A stretch of DNA of 64,000 nt from positions 110,133 through 174,132 of the forward strand of contig NZ_JAOQJD010000003.1 of assembly GCF_025566985.1 (NCBI RefSeq). The letters run 5' to 3'. Positions 42,675 to 50,881 of the stretch are shown here, piece by piece. The notes beneath the pieces are model-generated. The model had not been told where the DNA came from and ran no database searches. It saw only the letters and a list, made by a program, of their open reading frames with translations. The position numbers were made by a program, and so were the translations under genes. This stretch comes from Aedoeadaptatus acetigenes. Its GTDB lineage: Bacteria > Bacillota > Clostridia > Tissierellales > Peptoniphilaceae. Position 1 is the first letter of the stretch, and each line of letters starts with the position of its first letter.

Positions 42675-43296
42675 ACAATCTCCCTTCGCTCATCTTAAAA
42701 CGCATGTCACACAGTTGACGCAAGTCTTCCTTCTTGTGAGATACCACGACCACCGTTCGCCCCGCCCTCTTTAATTCACTTAAAAGAGCGTAAAAGCGTT
42801 CCACGGAATCTTCATCCAAAGCATTGGTCGGCTCGTCCAGCAAAACAAGCGGCTGCTTCTCCATAAGGGCTTGAACGATGGCAAGCTTTTGGTTCATCCC
42901 CAAGGAATAGGTATTTACTTTGTTGTCTATGTAATGATCCATGTCAAAGTAATAGATTAGCCTTTTTGCCTCGCTGTCATCAAAGGGGCCACGAACCTCT
43001 CCTAATAGACGAAGGTTCTCCCAACCCGTTAAATTTCCGTAGAAAGCTACTTTTTCGATAACGACACCAATGTTGAACCCCGGCGCTTTGCCGTAGACGC
43101 ACTTCTCCCCGTTCACAAAAATAGCACCCGAATCTACGTCCATCAGTCCGGCGATGGCACGTAAGAGCATGGTTTTTCCTGACCCGTTTACACCGTAAAC
43201 ACCGTAGATTTTTCCCTGCTCCAGTTCCAGAGAAATGTTCTCTAAAATAATCTTCCCTTTAATCCTTTTGCTGACATTTTGTAACGATACGATCAT
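42661..43296 (-). CDS. ABC transporter ATP-binding protein
   Basis: 211 residues. Walker A GVNGSGKTMLLRAI, Q-loop region near GVVIEKV, signature SLGMNQKLAIV (a divergent form of LSGGQ, as in many bacteriocin/antibiotic exporters), Walker B PLVLLDEPTNALDED and switch His in VVVVSHKKED. It powers the two permeases encoded just upstream. Start ATG 43296 with AGGAGAG. Confidence 0.9.
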   Translation of the reverse strand: MIVSLQNVSKRIKGKIILENISLELEQGKIYGVYGVNGSGKTMLLRAIAGLMDVDSGAIFVNGEKCVYGKAPGFNIGVVIEKVAFYGNLTGWENLRLLGEVRGPFDDSEAKRLIYYFDMDHYIDNKVNTYSLGMNQKLAIVQALMEKQPLVLLDEPTNALDEDSVERFYALLSELKRAGRTVVVVSHKKEDLRQLCDMRFKMSEGRLYGEE

Positions 43297-43305
43297 AGGT
43301 CTCTC

Positions 43306-44019
43306 CTAATCCAAAAAATCTATCTTCTTCACCCTCAGACTCACAAGAAAAGTAAGCATCCCAATGGCAAATAACAATCCGCAGCTTTTTATCGTTGTGT
43401 AGGTCATCGCCCCACCCGGTATAAGTAAAAATTTCGATAAATAAAATTGATGATAATTGTAAGTAAATAGCCCGACAACACGGGTTAATACCGAGGTACG
43501 ATAGCTGTTAAAGGTAAAGAAAGCCAAGACAAAAATCGTGCCTAAAAATTCGTTTCTCACCCATACGTTAAACATACAGCTCAACAAGCCGATAGCCGAA
43601 AGACTCAAAATCAATTGCGCCGCCTGCATCAGCCCGAAGAGAGCGGCGGAAGCATAATGTCCGTTAAAAAAGCCCTGCACATAGCCCGCTACCATAAAAA
43701 GAAAGACGGATGTGATGCTCATAAGAAAGGCCGGAAATAAAATTTTCAAAAGATGATACTGCAAAATCACGTAACGACTCTTGTAGCGAACCGCTGTCAA
43801 ACTGTTGTATTCATAAGCGAGAAAAAGAGTGCTTATCAAAAAGAAAGTTCCAATCTCTCCCGCTACTTTTTTATAGTCTTCCAACGCGTAGAGACCGGCC
43901 CCTTCAAAATCGGTAAAAAACTGCCGCCCTAAAAAAGCCACGAAGATCAAGTAGATAGCTATTAAGAAGATCTTATTCTCTCTCCCGTTTCGCCGCAGTT
44001 CATTAAATGCTGTCTTCAC
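43306..44019 (-). CDS. ABC transporter permease (second)
   Basis: 237 residues with about six helices (IFLIAIYLIFVAFLG, TFFLISTLFLAYEY, LISITS-like FLMSITSVFLFMVAGY, LILSLSAIGLLSC, TIFVLAFFTF, LLFAIGMLTFLVSL). No periplasmic-binding partner is present, so export is likely. GTG 44019 overlaps the previous permease by 17 nt. Family weakly defined; placed by topology and operon. Confidence 0.78.
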   Translation of the reverse strand: MKTAFNELRRNGRENKIFLIAIYLIFVAFLGRQFFTDFEGAGLYALEDYKKVAGEIGTFFLISTLFLAYEYNSLTAVRYKSRYVILQYHLLKILFPAFLMSITSVFLFMVAGYVQGFFNGHYASAALFGLMQAAQLILSLSAIGLLSCMFNVWVRNEFLGTIFVLAFFTFNSYRTSVLTRVVGLFTYNYHQFYLSKFLLIPGGAMTYTTIKSCGLLFAIGMLTFLVSLRVKKIDFLD

Positions 44020-44779
44020 GATTCCGACTCCTTATGAAAAGTAGGCACGCAGGTATGGAAAGACACAGAAAAATCAAGCTGAAAATAAAAGTTTGTTCCG
44101 TCATATAGACTGTAGGAAAAAACATAGAGACAGTGTAAATTTTATCTGCAAATCGTGCATTTACAGTCCAGAGCAAGAAAAAAGCCGCAAAGGGAAGAAT
44201 GTTCTCAAAATAACGCCTGCGACTGACCATGCTTACGGCGAGGGTCAGGAGAGAAAAGAACGCACACCAGAGCGCATACAAGAAATAAAACATCAGGTTG
44301 ATCATATAGGGATTGGACGTATAGAGAAATCCGCTACGGTAGCTTATGGCGTGAAAATAAATATCCTGAGCATAAGGAAAGGGATAGACGAGAGCCATTA
44401 GCAGATCGTGAAAAACGAGGGGGAGGAGCCCGGTCAGGACACCCAAAATGACGGTGACCGCAACAGTATTTTTTATGTATGATTTTCTGCCCATGCGACT
44501 GATCAGTAGGCTGTCCATGTTTTTTCTCCGATCACCGCTGTAGATGGCGGATGCCGTAAAGGGAGCGAAAAAAATCAAAAACGTATAGTATATGTTTGCC
44601 CCCACGCCGAAATAATTTAGAAGCATAAGATTGTTGGACAGATTGTCGTCGTATAGTCCCTCATTACTCTTTCCTATAATTTGGATTGCGAATAAGACAG
44701 CAGTATATAAAAAGACAACCAGAATACGCTTATCTTTTAAATAGCGAGAGAGTTGATTGTGTATGTACGATTTATTCAT
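44003..44779 (-). CDS. ABC transporter permease (first)
   Basis: 258 residues, about six helices (ILVVFLYTAVLFAIQIIG, NIYYTFLIFFAPFTASAIYSG, TVAVTVILGVLTGLLPLVF, LMFYFLYALWCAFFSLLTLAV, NILPFAAFFLLWTV, FIFSLIFLCLSIPACLLFI). SGDRRKNMDSLLISRMGRKSYI is the loop seen in drug/bacteriocin-type permeases. It begins 59 nt after the secreted-protein gene and overlaps the second permease. Confidence 0.78.
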   Translation of the reverse strand: MNKSYIHNQLSRYLKDKRILVVFLYTAVLFAIQIIGKSNEGLYDDNLSNNLMLLNYFGVGANIYYTFLIFFAPFTASAIYSGDRRKNMDSLLISRMGRKSYIKNTVAVTVILGVLTGLLPLVFHDLLMALVYPFPYAQDIYFHAISYRSGFLYTSNPYMINLMFYFLYALWCAFFSLLTLAVSMVSRRRYFENILPFAAFFLLWTVNARFADKIYTVSMFFPTVYMTEQTFIFSLIFLCLSIPACLLFIRSRNREDSI

Positions 44780-44838
44780 AAGATCCTCCGAAAAAAAATT
44801 GCCAAATCCTTTGCCCTAATTAAATATATTTAACCTTA

Positions 44839-45270
44839 CTAATATCCGGAGGTATTGTTGGGGCTCCAAACGCCACTGGCGGATACTTGACTCCCGTCAC
44901 CGCTTTCAACGGCTAATTGAATCATACTACCAATCGGCGCATCATTACTCAAATATTTAATATCGCCGTTAGATACTCTGTATTTTCTACAATTGGTACC
45001 GGGAATCCAAATCCTGATTCCCACGGAAGGTCTGCCACAGCTTTTCACACGTACATAAGCTGCCGTTTTATTGGTCTTTTTTCGTGCCGCCGTATAGGAG
45101 TTAGTGTTGCCGGATCGTAATGTAAAACTCCATGCTGTATCTTTGGTATTCCCACCGACCGCCCGCGTATCATAAACCGGCGTCTCCGCTTTTACGAAAT
45201 CATTCGACACAAATGCTTCACTATACGATGCTGCTTGTGCCATATGAGGTATCATCATTACACCAAGCAA
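44839..45270 (-). CDS. Small secreted DUF2712-like protein
   Basis: 143 residues from TTG 45270. The mature part (NTNSYTAARKKTNKTAAYVRV, VGIRIWIPGTN, SMIQLAVESGDGSQVSASGVW) resembles DUF2712-type small secreted proteins; family call by recollection of motif, not search. The signal peptide core VALLGVMMIPHMAQA is good, but the TTG start leaves no basic N-region. Reading upstream in frame gives VKRERKPGSKLGY, a typical n-region, without any start codon before an in-frame TGA. Preceded by a good promoter; heads the ABC operon. Function unknown. Confidence 0.65.
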   Translation of the reverse strand: MLGVMMIPHMAQAASYSEAFVSNDFVKAETPVYDTRAVGGNTKDTAWSFTLRSGNTNSYTAARKKTNKTAAYVRVKSCGRPSVGIRIWIPGTNCRKYRVSNGDIKYLSNDAPIGSMIQLAVESGDGSQVSASGVWSPNNTSGY

Positions 45271-45349
45271 GGCGACATATCCTAATTTGCTACCTGGTTT
45301 TCTTTCCCTCTTTACACTAACTCGTCACCGCCCCACCTCTACATTATTC

Positions 45350-45378
45350 ATTGTATCTGCTGACTTTTTATCCGTCAA
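45350..45378 (-). promoter_or_regulatory. Promoter of the DUF2712-ABC operon
   Basis: Minus-strand TTGACG (45373-45378), 17-nt spacer, TACAAT (45350-45355), ~80 nt before the first usable start codon. GAGGTGGGG lies between. Confidence 0.65.
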
Positions 45379-45511
45379 TATAATTGATATCGATTTTTTA
45401 TTTCCTTCCCATAACAGACCTCTTTCTCATGAACAGGAAGATGGTACTAAACTTCATGGGCGTACAAGAAAGCGCCGGCATCCCGACGCTTTTCATTACT
45501 TGTTCGCCTTT

Positions 45512-45615
45512 AAGGCTTCGGCGTCGCCGTAAAGATGGGCGCCACGAAAGCCGACTTCGACGCCACCGTGGCCATTCACCCCACCAGCGCGGAAGAAATG
45601 GTCACTATGCGCTAA
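45512..45615 (+). pseudogene. 3'-end remnant of a gor gene
   Basis: 104 nt matching gor 41979-42082 with four differences, all third-codon-position and silent (GTG/GTC, AAA/AAG, ACC/ACG, ACC/ACT). It includes the gor stop codon. An in-frame TAA lies immediately upstream of the match, so no protein is made. The pattern points to a diverged but once functional gor allele whose 5' part was lost when the ABC cassette was placed here. Followed by its own terminator. Confidence 0.92.
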
Positions 45616-45628
45616 TTTACAAAAACAA

Positions 45629-45662
45629 AACGCTTCTACCAAATGGGGTAGAGGCGTTTTTT
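45629..45662. terminator. Terminator after the gor remnant
   Basis: AACGCTTCTACC/GGTAGAGGCGTT stem (45629-45640 with 45647-45658) and TTTTTT. Possibly the original gor terminator at this locus. Confidence 0.85.
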
Positions 45663-45717
45663 CTTGAAATTGGAAATCCCATCGGCATTTTCGCCGACAG
45701 GATTCTTCCTCTATTTA

Positions 45718-46497
45718 TTATTTTCCTACGCGGACCGTCATCAAGATGTCGTCGATGCGGTCGTGGGCTTTTTCGAATTTTTCCTTCAGGTCTTTGTCTT
45801 GAATCATCGCCGGTTCGCCTCGGAAATCCGCGCCGTAGTAGACGCCGTCTTTATAGGCGAGGATGACGGGCCAATTATACCACTCCGCCTTCGGATTGTT
45901 GACCTTCGATAGATCAAAGAGAAAGCCGTCGCCGCCCTTTTCTTCATTGGACTTTTCGTAGAAGCAGAGGCTTTTGCCTTCGAGCTTGTAAGTGATCTCC
46001 ACATCCTTGGGCAGCACGAAGGACATGTTCACGTCTTTCACATAGATGCGCTCACCGGCCGGCGCATCCTTTTGGGGATAGCTTCCCACGGTGACGACGC
46101 GCACCTTCGGCATCCACTTGACGGGAAGCCCCGTGGCTTCGCCTAAGTAGCGAGCGGGAATAAAGGTGCGATTTTTTTCCAGATAAGGTGCCACGTCCAT
46201 GACCAATTCCTTGCCGCCCAGGCGGTAAGCTTTCTCTCCGATGGTCATGATCACGGAAGAATCACCCTTCGTCAGGGTCACTTCCCCTTTATCTCCGTTC
46301 CATGCCACGGTGTAGCCCAACTCTTCGGTCACCGCACGCAGGGGCAGGAAGGTGCGATTGTGGCGAATGGTGGGTGCCGCCTCTTCAGTAAAAAGCTCCC
46401 GGCCGTTGACGTAAATCGCGATGGGATCCGGCCCCTTCGCCAGGGCCGCCGAGGGAAGGAGCAGGAAACAGAGTAACAATGTGGCTAACTTTTTCAT
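45718..46497 (-). CDS. Secreted protein with copper-amine-oxidase-N-like stalk domain
   Basis: 259 residues. Signal peptide (KKLATLLLCFLLLPSAALA), then a clear stalk domain: IAIYVNGRELFTEEAAPTIRHNRTFLPLRAVTEELGYTV and YLEKNRTFIPARYLGEATGLPVKW are the paired repeats of this family. The C-terminal ~110 residues are unrecognised. Related surface proteins use the domain for wall or polymer association; no enzyme motif is visible. Start ATG 46497 with GGAGG. The upstream promoter carries a G8 tract. Confidence 0.82.
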   Translation of the reverse strand: MKKLATLLLCFLLLPSAALAKGPDPIAIYVNGRELFTEEAAPTIRHNRTFLPLRAVTEELGYTVAWNGDKGEVTLTKGDSSVIMTIGEKAYRLGGKELVMDVAPYLEKNRTFIPARYLGEATGLPVKWMPKVRVVTVGSYPQKDAPAGERIYVKDVNMSFVLPKDVEITYKLEGKSLCFYEKSNEEKGGDGFLFDLSKVNNPKAEWYNWPVILAYKDGVYYGADFRGEPAMIQDKDLKEKFEKAHDRIDDILMTVRVGK

Positions 46498-46634
46498 AAA
46501 TACCTCCTTCGATCATCCGTAGATGATTGCATTTTATCTTACACTCACGTCATCTCTTGCTTCCACTGAGGATTTAGAAAAAAATATCTTTAATCCATGG
46601 GACACAGCAGAAGAATTTGTGCTTTCCTACTTTT

Positions 46635-46661
46635 ATTATACCCCCCCCGACAGTTTTTCAA
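46635..46661 (-). promoter_or_regulatory. Promoter with homopolymeric G8 tract in the spacer
   Basis: Minus-strand TTGAAA (46656-46661), 15-nt spacer that ends in eight consecutive G (46641-46648), TATAAT (46635-46640). The spacer is two short of the optimum, and tract length changes would alter it. It lies ~140 nt before the stalk-domain gene; no other minus-strand gene intervenes. Confidence 0.6.
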
Positions 46662-46726
46662 TGTTTTTACGGAGCAAGAACATCCATGGCTCTCGGCCGA
46701 TGAAATTTTTCCGCACAATAAAAAAA

Positions 46727-48105
46727 GGTTCTATGTCAACCATTGGGGAGTCTAGTGAAAACTAGGCTCCTTTTTGTTTTCCTAAAAGCCATCCATCACC
46801 GATCTTTTGAACAAACGAAGAGTAATTTGGTTCGAAAATGATGAAAGTTTTGCATCCCAAAGGCCACACGCTTCACCGTCTTGATCTTGTTGTGTGTTCC
46901 TTCCACGTAGCCGTTACTCCACGGGTAATCAAAGCTGTTGGTAATCTCCTCGAACCAGTTGTTGTAGGCGCGCAAGCAGTAACGCCATTCCTTTTGCCCG
47001 CCTTTCTTTGCCTCTTCCATCCACTTTGAAAGAGCGGTGGCGGCGGTTTCTTTGTCGTTCTGAGAAAGGACGTAGGTGTAAAAGCCTTCTTTTAAGATGT
47101 AGGCGGTTCGAATGGCGTCGCTCTTTTCGAGCATGGTGGCGACGAGACCTTTTTCCGCCTCTGTAAGGTCTTTAGCCGGCTTTTTCAGTAGACTGCGGCT
47201 TCGTTTAAACCATTTTCTCTCCGTTGCCGTCATCCGTTTCTGCTCCCGCTTCCTTACGTTTTCCAAGGCCCAATGGACTTGGCGGATGAAATGGTAGCGG
47301 TCAATGACATGGGTACTTTGTGGAAAGAAAGCCTCTTTCACGCCTTTAAAGGTGCCGCACATATCGCTGACAAAGATCTCGACGCCGCGTCGTTCCGCTC
47401 GATCAATGGAAGAGAAATAAGCGGCTAAATCCTTGCCGTAGCGCGTCGGAAGGATATCGATGATTCGATGGGCCTCTCCATCGGCCTAGGTGGTTTGGTA
47501 CTTGCTTCCGCCGCTATCGCCCTTAAACTCGTCGATGCAAAAGACGCGAGGCAGCCGTTGACGGGGCACAAACAGACAAGCCACAATACGGAAAATGCTC
47601 GTCGTTGAGATCCCCACTTCCCGCGCCAACTCCGACACAGAACGAATATCCCGAAAAGCATCCACCACATAAGCAATTAAACGCTTTGTCATCTGCTTGC
47701 CCTTGGCGGCAAAGGAAAGAGGTGCCTCAAAGCGCGCCCCGCAATCCTTGCAATCATACCGTGTCTTCTTAACCCGCAGAAGCACGTGCTTTCGGCGCAT
47801 CGGTGCGTCCCGAAGCACTTGCTCCCGGTGATCGTGGACCCAAGCGTGGGTCGAGCCACAGTGAGGACAAACCCGATCATGAACGGGTTTGCAGTCAATG
47901 GTAATGAGCCGTCTTTCTTCTAAAACAGTGGTAACCTCGACGTCTTGGATTCCTAAAAGTAATGTGGTAATATTGTTTTGCACTTGTTTGACCCCCTTTA
48001 TTATGTTGTGGTGATTTAATTTTAGGCGATAGGGAAAACAAGTGCTATCTTTTTGCACAAAAATATCCATTGAGGAGCTTACTCCCCAATGGATATTATA
48101 GAGCC
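46727..48105 (-). mobile_element. ISL3-family insertion sequence, copy 2 (decayed)
   Basis: 1379 bp, the same element as copy 1 with scattered substitutions and one extra base near the right end. Left end GGTTCTATGTCAACC, right end ATTATAGAGCC. Flanks are TAAAAAAA and CAAAAAAA (7 of 8 match), so the duplication has drifted or the target was a homopolymer. It sits in the T-run of the recR terminator. The transposase is interrupted. Confidence 0.9.
46796..47983 (-). pseudogene. ISL3 transposase with internal nonsense codon
   Basis: Same frame and GTG start (47983) as copy 1, but a TTG Leu codon after KYQTT became TAG (47486-47488), splitting the DDE domain. The N-terminal piece keeps the zinc ribbon and HTH; the C-terminal piece (from ~47362) keeps the second half. 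No frameshift is visible, so this is a single-base lesion plus missense drift. Confidence 0.9.
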
Positions 48106-48137
48106 CAAAAAAACAAGCCCCCTTGAGAGACTTGTTC
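48106..48137 (-). terminator. Terminator after recR
   Basis: Minus-strand ACAAGTC-tctcaaggg-GGCTTGT followed by TTTTTTT. ISL3 copy 2 begins right after the T-run. Confidence 0.75.
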
Positions 48138-48148
48138 ACAGTGCTTCT

Positions 48149-48748
48149 TTACTTTTCCCTGTAATCCGTGCGATGAGCAAGAGCCGTGGCCACGGTGAGC
48201 TCATCGTAATACTCCAAATCGCCGCCGACGGGAATGCCGTGGGCGATGCGGGTAATGTGAATGTCCACATCGGCCAAGGTGCGGGTAATGTAGCGGGCGG
48301 TCATGTCGCCGTCTTTCGTGGGATTGGTGGCGAGGATCAGCTCTTTAATTGGCTCGTGCTTCAGCCGCTCCAAAAGCTCTTTGATTCGAAGCTTTTGGGG
48401 CACAATGCCCCGCTCCGGCACGATGACGCCGTGCAGCACGTGGTACAGGCCGTTATACTTGCCCGTGGCCTCCATGACCTGCACGTCTTGGGGCCGCTCC
48501 ACCACGCAGATCACCGTGCGGTCCCTGTGCTCGCTTTTACAAATGCTGCAGGGATCGGAATCGGTGTAATCGTGGCAGATGCTGCACTCTCTGATTTTCT
48601 CGCGAGCTTCCTGAATGGCCATGGCCAATTGCTCCGCCTCTTCCTGCGGAGAATCCAGCAAAAAGTAGCTGAGGCGCCTGGCGGTCTTCGTGCCGATCCC
48701 CGGCAGCCGACTCAGGCGATAGATCAGCTCTTCCAGGGGCTTGTCCAT
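48149..48748 (-). CDS. recR: Recombination protein RecR
   Basis: 199 residues, standard length. Helix-hairpin-helix (LSRLPGIGTKTARRLSYFLL), zinc finger CSICHDYTDSDPCSIC, Toprim domain (VICVVERPQDVQVMEATG) and the Walker-like C-terminal TRIAHGIPVGGDLEYYDELTVA. Acts with RecO in gap repair. Start ATG 48748, 2 nt after ybaB; last gene of dnaX-ybaB-recR. Confidence 0.97.
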   Translation of the reverse strand: MDKPLEELIYRLSRLPGIGTKTARRLSYFLLDSPQEEAEQLAMAIQEAREKIRECSICHDYTDSDPCSICKSEHRDRTVICVVERPQDVQVMEATGKYNGLYHVLHGVIVPERGIVPQKLRIKELLERLKHEPIKELILATNPTKDGDMTARYITRTLADVDIHITRIAHGIPVGGDLEYYDELTVATALAHRTDYREK

Positions 48749-48750
48749 GA

Positions 48751-49089
48751 TTAAAACAGACCCGGCATATTGAGGCCGCCGGTCAAGCGGGACATTTCCC
48801 CTTCCGTCTTTTCTCTGGCGCTCGCCATTGCCTCGCGAATGGCGGCGAGAATTAAGTCTTCCAAGGTTTCCACGTCTTCGGGATCCACCACGTCGGGATC
48901 GATGGACAGGCGCAAGAGCTCTTGCTTGCCGTTTACGACCGCGGAAACGACGCCGCCGCCTGCCGTAGCTTCAAATTCCTGTTTATCCAGGTCCGCCTGC
49001 ATTTTTTCCATGTCTTTTTGAAACTTTTGTACCTGTTTCATCATATTGTTCATATTTTTTCCGCCCATATTGGGAAATCCCTTCGCCAT
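48751..49089 (-). CDS. YbaB/EbfC family nucleoid-associated protein
   Basis: 112 residues. N-terminal GFPNMGGKNMNNMMKQVQKFQKDMEKMQADL, then EFEATAGGGVVSAVVNGKQELLRLSIDP and DLILAAIREAM; C-terminal MSRLTGGLNMPGLF. Small DNA-binding dimer conserved between dnaX and recR in most bacteria. Start ATG 49089 with AAGGAGG. Confidence 0.95.
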   Translation of the reverse strand: MAKGFPNMGGKNMNNMMKQVQKFQKDMEKMQADLDKQEFEATAGGGVVSAVVNGKQELLRLSIDPDVVDPEDVETLEDLILAAIREAMASAREKTEGEMSRLTGGLNMPGLF

Positions 49090-49098
49090 AGTGCCTCC

Positions 49099-50709
49099 TT
49101 ATTCTTTTTCAATGGTTACGTCTTTAAATACGCGCTCGATGGACTGAAGGACATCGTCGTCCGCATCGCCGATGGCTTCCACCGCCACCGTCGTCTCCGG
49201 CCCGAGCGCTTCCTTCACACCTTCGGCCAGGGCCTTTACATTGGCCTCTTTTTTCAGCATCTGTAAATGGAAAGAAAACTTCGGCTGATATAAAATGGTG
49301 AGCCGATTTCCCTCCATCTTCGCGCTTTGTGCGTCTTTCAACAGGGCCGCGCAGGCCACGCTTTTCTCGCGAACTGCCGACTGCACCCCTTGCCACTGAT
49401 CCGGCGCAAGGGCCGTCTTGTCGCCTTCGATTATATCACGGTCTCGGGCTTCACTCAAAGTCTGCTGCCCTTCGGATGCCTCCGGAATCGTTTCGGCGTC
49501 TTTTGTTTTTTCTTCAATTGACGATGCAACCGCTGCCGCCTCTTCCCGCGGCTCTTCGGCTTTTTTTACCGGCACTTTTTTTCGCGGGGCCGCGTCCAAG
49601 GACACGATTTCGTCACCGAGAAGGGAACCCGCCCCTTTCAAGTGAAGGGCTTTCAATAGTAGAATTTCCACCACAGTCTTGGGATCCTTGGCGTAGCGAA
49701 ACTGCTCCCGCCCCTGTTGAAAGAGCTGAAGGACCTGAAAACCGTAGCCCTCGTCCAGATTTTTTGCGTGGGCTTCAAAGGCCGCCTCCTCGCTTTCGCT
49801 GAGCCCCTTGGGAACTTCCCGGGTGTAGCCGTAAAACAAAAGGTCCCGGAAGTAGTCGATGAGGGCATCGAGAAGAAGGGAAAAATTCTTCCCGCGGTCG
49901 TGGGCCCTGTTTAATGCATCGACGATAAGGGCGCCGTCTCCTGTAAAGAGGCCGTCCACAATCCGAAAAATCCCCTCTTCTTCCGTAAGGCCCAAGGCGT
50001 CTCGCACAAGCTCCCCGTCCACGACGCCACCGTCCATGGAAAGGACCTGATCCAAAATGGAGAGGCTGTCCCGCATGCTGCCGTCGCTGTGGGCGGCGAT
50101 CACCGCCAGGCCTTCGTCGGTGTAGCTTCTCTTCTCCAAATCCAAAATCCGGGCGAGCTCCCCTTGAATGGCTTCTTCCTTTAAGCGAAAGAAAGTAAAG
50201 CGTTGGGCCCGGGACAAAATCGTGGCGGGAATTTTTTCCGGCTCCGTCGTGGCCAAAATAAAGAGGGCGTGGGCCGGGGGCTCTTCCAAAATTTTCAACA
50301 GGGCGTTAAAGGCCCCCTTGCTGAGCATGTGGACCTCGTCGATAATGTAGACTTTTTTCTTCGCCACCGCCGGCGCATAGGCCACGTGCTCGCGAATCTC
50401 CCGTATGTCGTCCACGGAATTGTTGCTGGCCGCGTCGATTTCCATGACATCGAAGAGGCTTTCTTCTAAAATCCCGCGGCAGACCTTGCATTCGTTGCAG
50501 GGATTGGCCCCCACAGGGGAGAGGCAGTTCACGGCGCGGGCGAAAATTTTCGCCACCGACGTCTTGCCTGTGCCCCGGGTGCCGGAGAAAATATAGGCGT
50601 GGTGAACGCGGTTTTCTTTTATTTGATTTTTCAGTGCGGTAATGGTCATCTCTTGGCCGACGACGTCTTCGAATGTCTTGGGCCGATACCTTCTGTACAG
50701 TGCTTGCAT
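49099..50709 (-). CDS. dnaX: DNA polymerase III subunit gamma/tau
   Basis: 536 residues. Clamp-loader ATPase: LYRRYRPKTFEDVVGQE, Walker A FSGTRGTGKTSVAKIFA, zinc Cys cluster (CLSPVGANPCNECKVC), Walker B VYIIDEVHML, and SRC-like LSRAQRFTFFRLKEE. After residue ~365 a low-complexity Glu/Ala linker leads to a tau-like C-terminal domain. No slippery A-run for a gamma frameshift was noticed. Start ATG 50709 with GGAGG. Confidence 0.96.
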   Translation of the reverse strand: MQALYRRYRPKTFEDVVGQEMTITALKNQIKENRVHHAYIFSGTRGTGKTSVAKIFARAVNCLSPVGANPCNECKVCRGILEESLFDVMEIDAASNNSVDDIREIREHVAYAPAVAKKKVYIIDEVHMLSKGAFNALLKILEEPPAHALFILATTEPEKIPATILSRAQRFTFFRLKEEAIQGELARILDLEKRSYTDEGLAVIAAHSDGSMRDSLSILDQVLSMDGGVVDGELVRDALGLTEEEGIFRIVDGLFTGDGALIVDALNRAHDRGKNFSLLLDALIDYFRDLLFYGYTREVPKGLSESEEAAFEAHAKNLDEGYGFQVLQLFQQGREQFRYAKDPKTVVEILLLKALHLKGAGSLLGDEIVSLDAAPRKKVPVKKAEEPREEAAAVASSIEEKTKDAETIPEASEGQQTLSEARDRDIIEGDKTALAPDQWQGVQSAVREKSVACAALLKDAQSAKMEGNRLTILYQPKFSFHLQMLKKEANVKALAEGVKEALGPETTVAVEAIGDADDDVLQSIERVFKDVTIEKE

Positions 50710-50726
50710 AATCGCCTCCGGCTAAT

Positions 50727-50755
50727 AGTATACATGAAAAGCGAGCTGCGAGAAA
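50727..50755 (-). promoter_or_regulatory. Probable dnaX operon promoter
   Basis: Minus-strand TATACT (50727-50732) with a poor -35 (TTTCTC) 17 nt upstream, 18 nt before the start codon. Confidence 0.4.
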
Positions 50756-50881
50756 TCTTTTCCCTTAGTCCTTTCTTAGTTTGGATCCGAAAATTTTGAC
50801 CAATCCTTCACGATTCTATCACATGGGGCGGTTATACTAAGGCTACATCAATGATATGAATCTTTTAGGAGGTATTTCGAA

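Noticed and set aside
45384..45511. Short frame MNRKMVLNFMGVQESAGIPT on the plus strand
   Set aside because: No ribosome-binding site or recognisable homologue; may be relic DNA beside the gor remnant but unsupported.
49099..50709. Programmed frameshift making gamma from dnaX
   Set aside because: No A-rich slippery heptamer followed by a stem-loop was noticed in the region after the ATPase domain.
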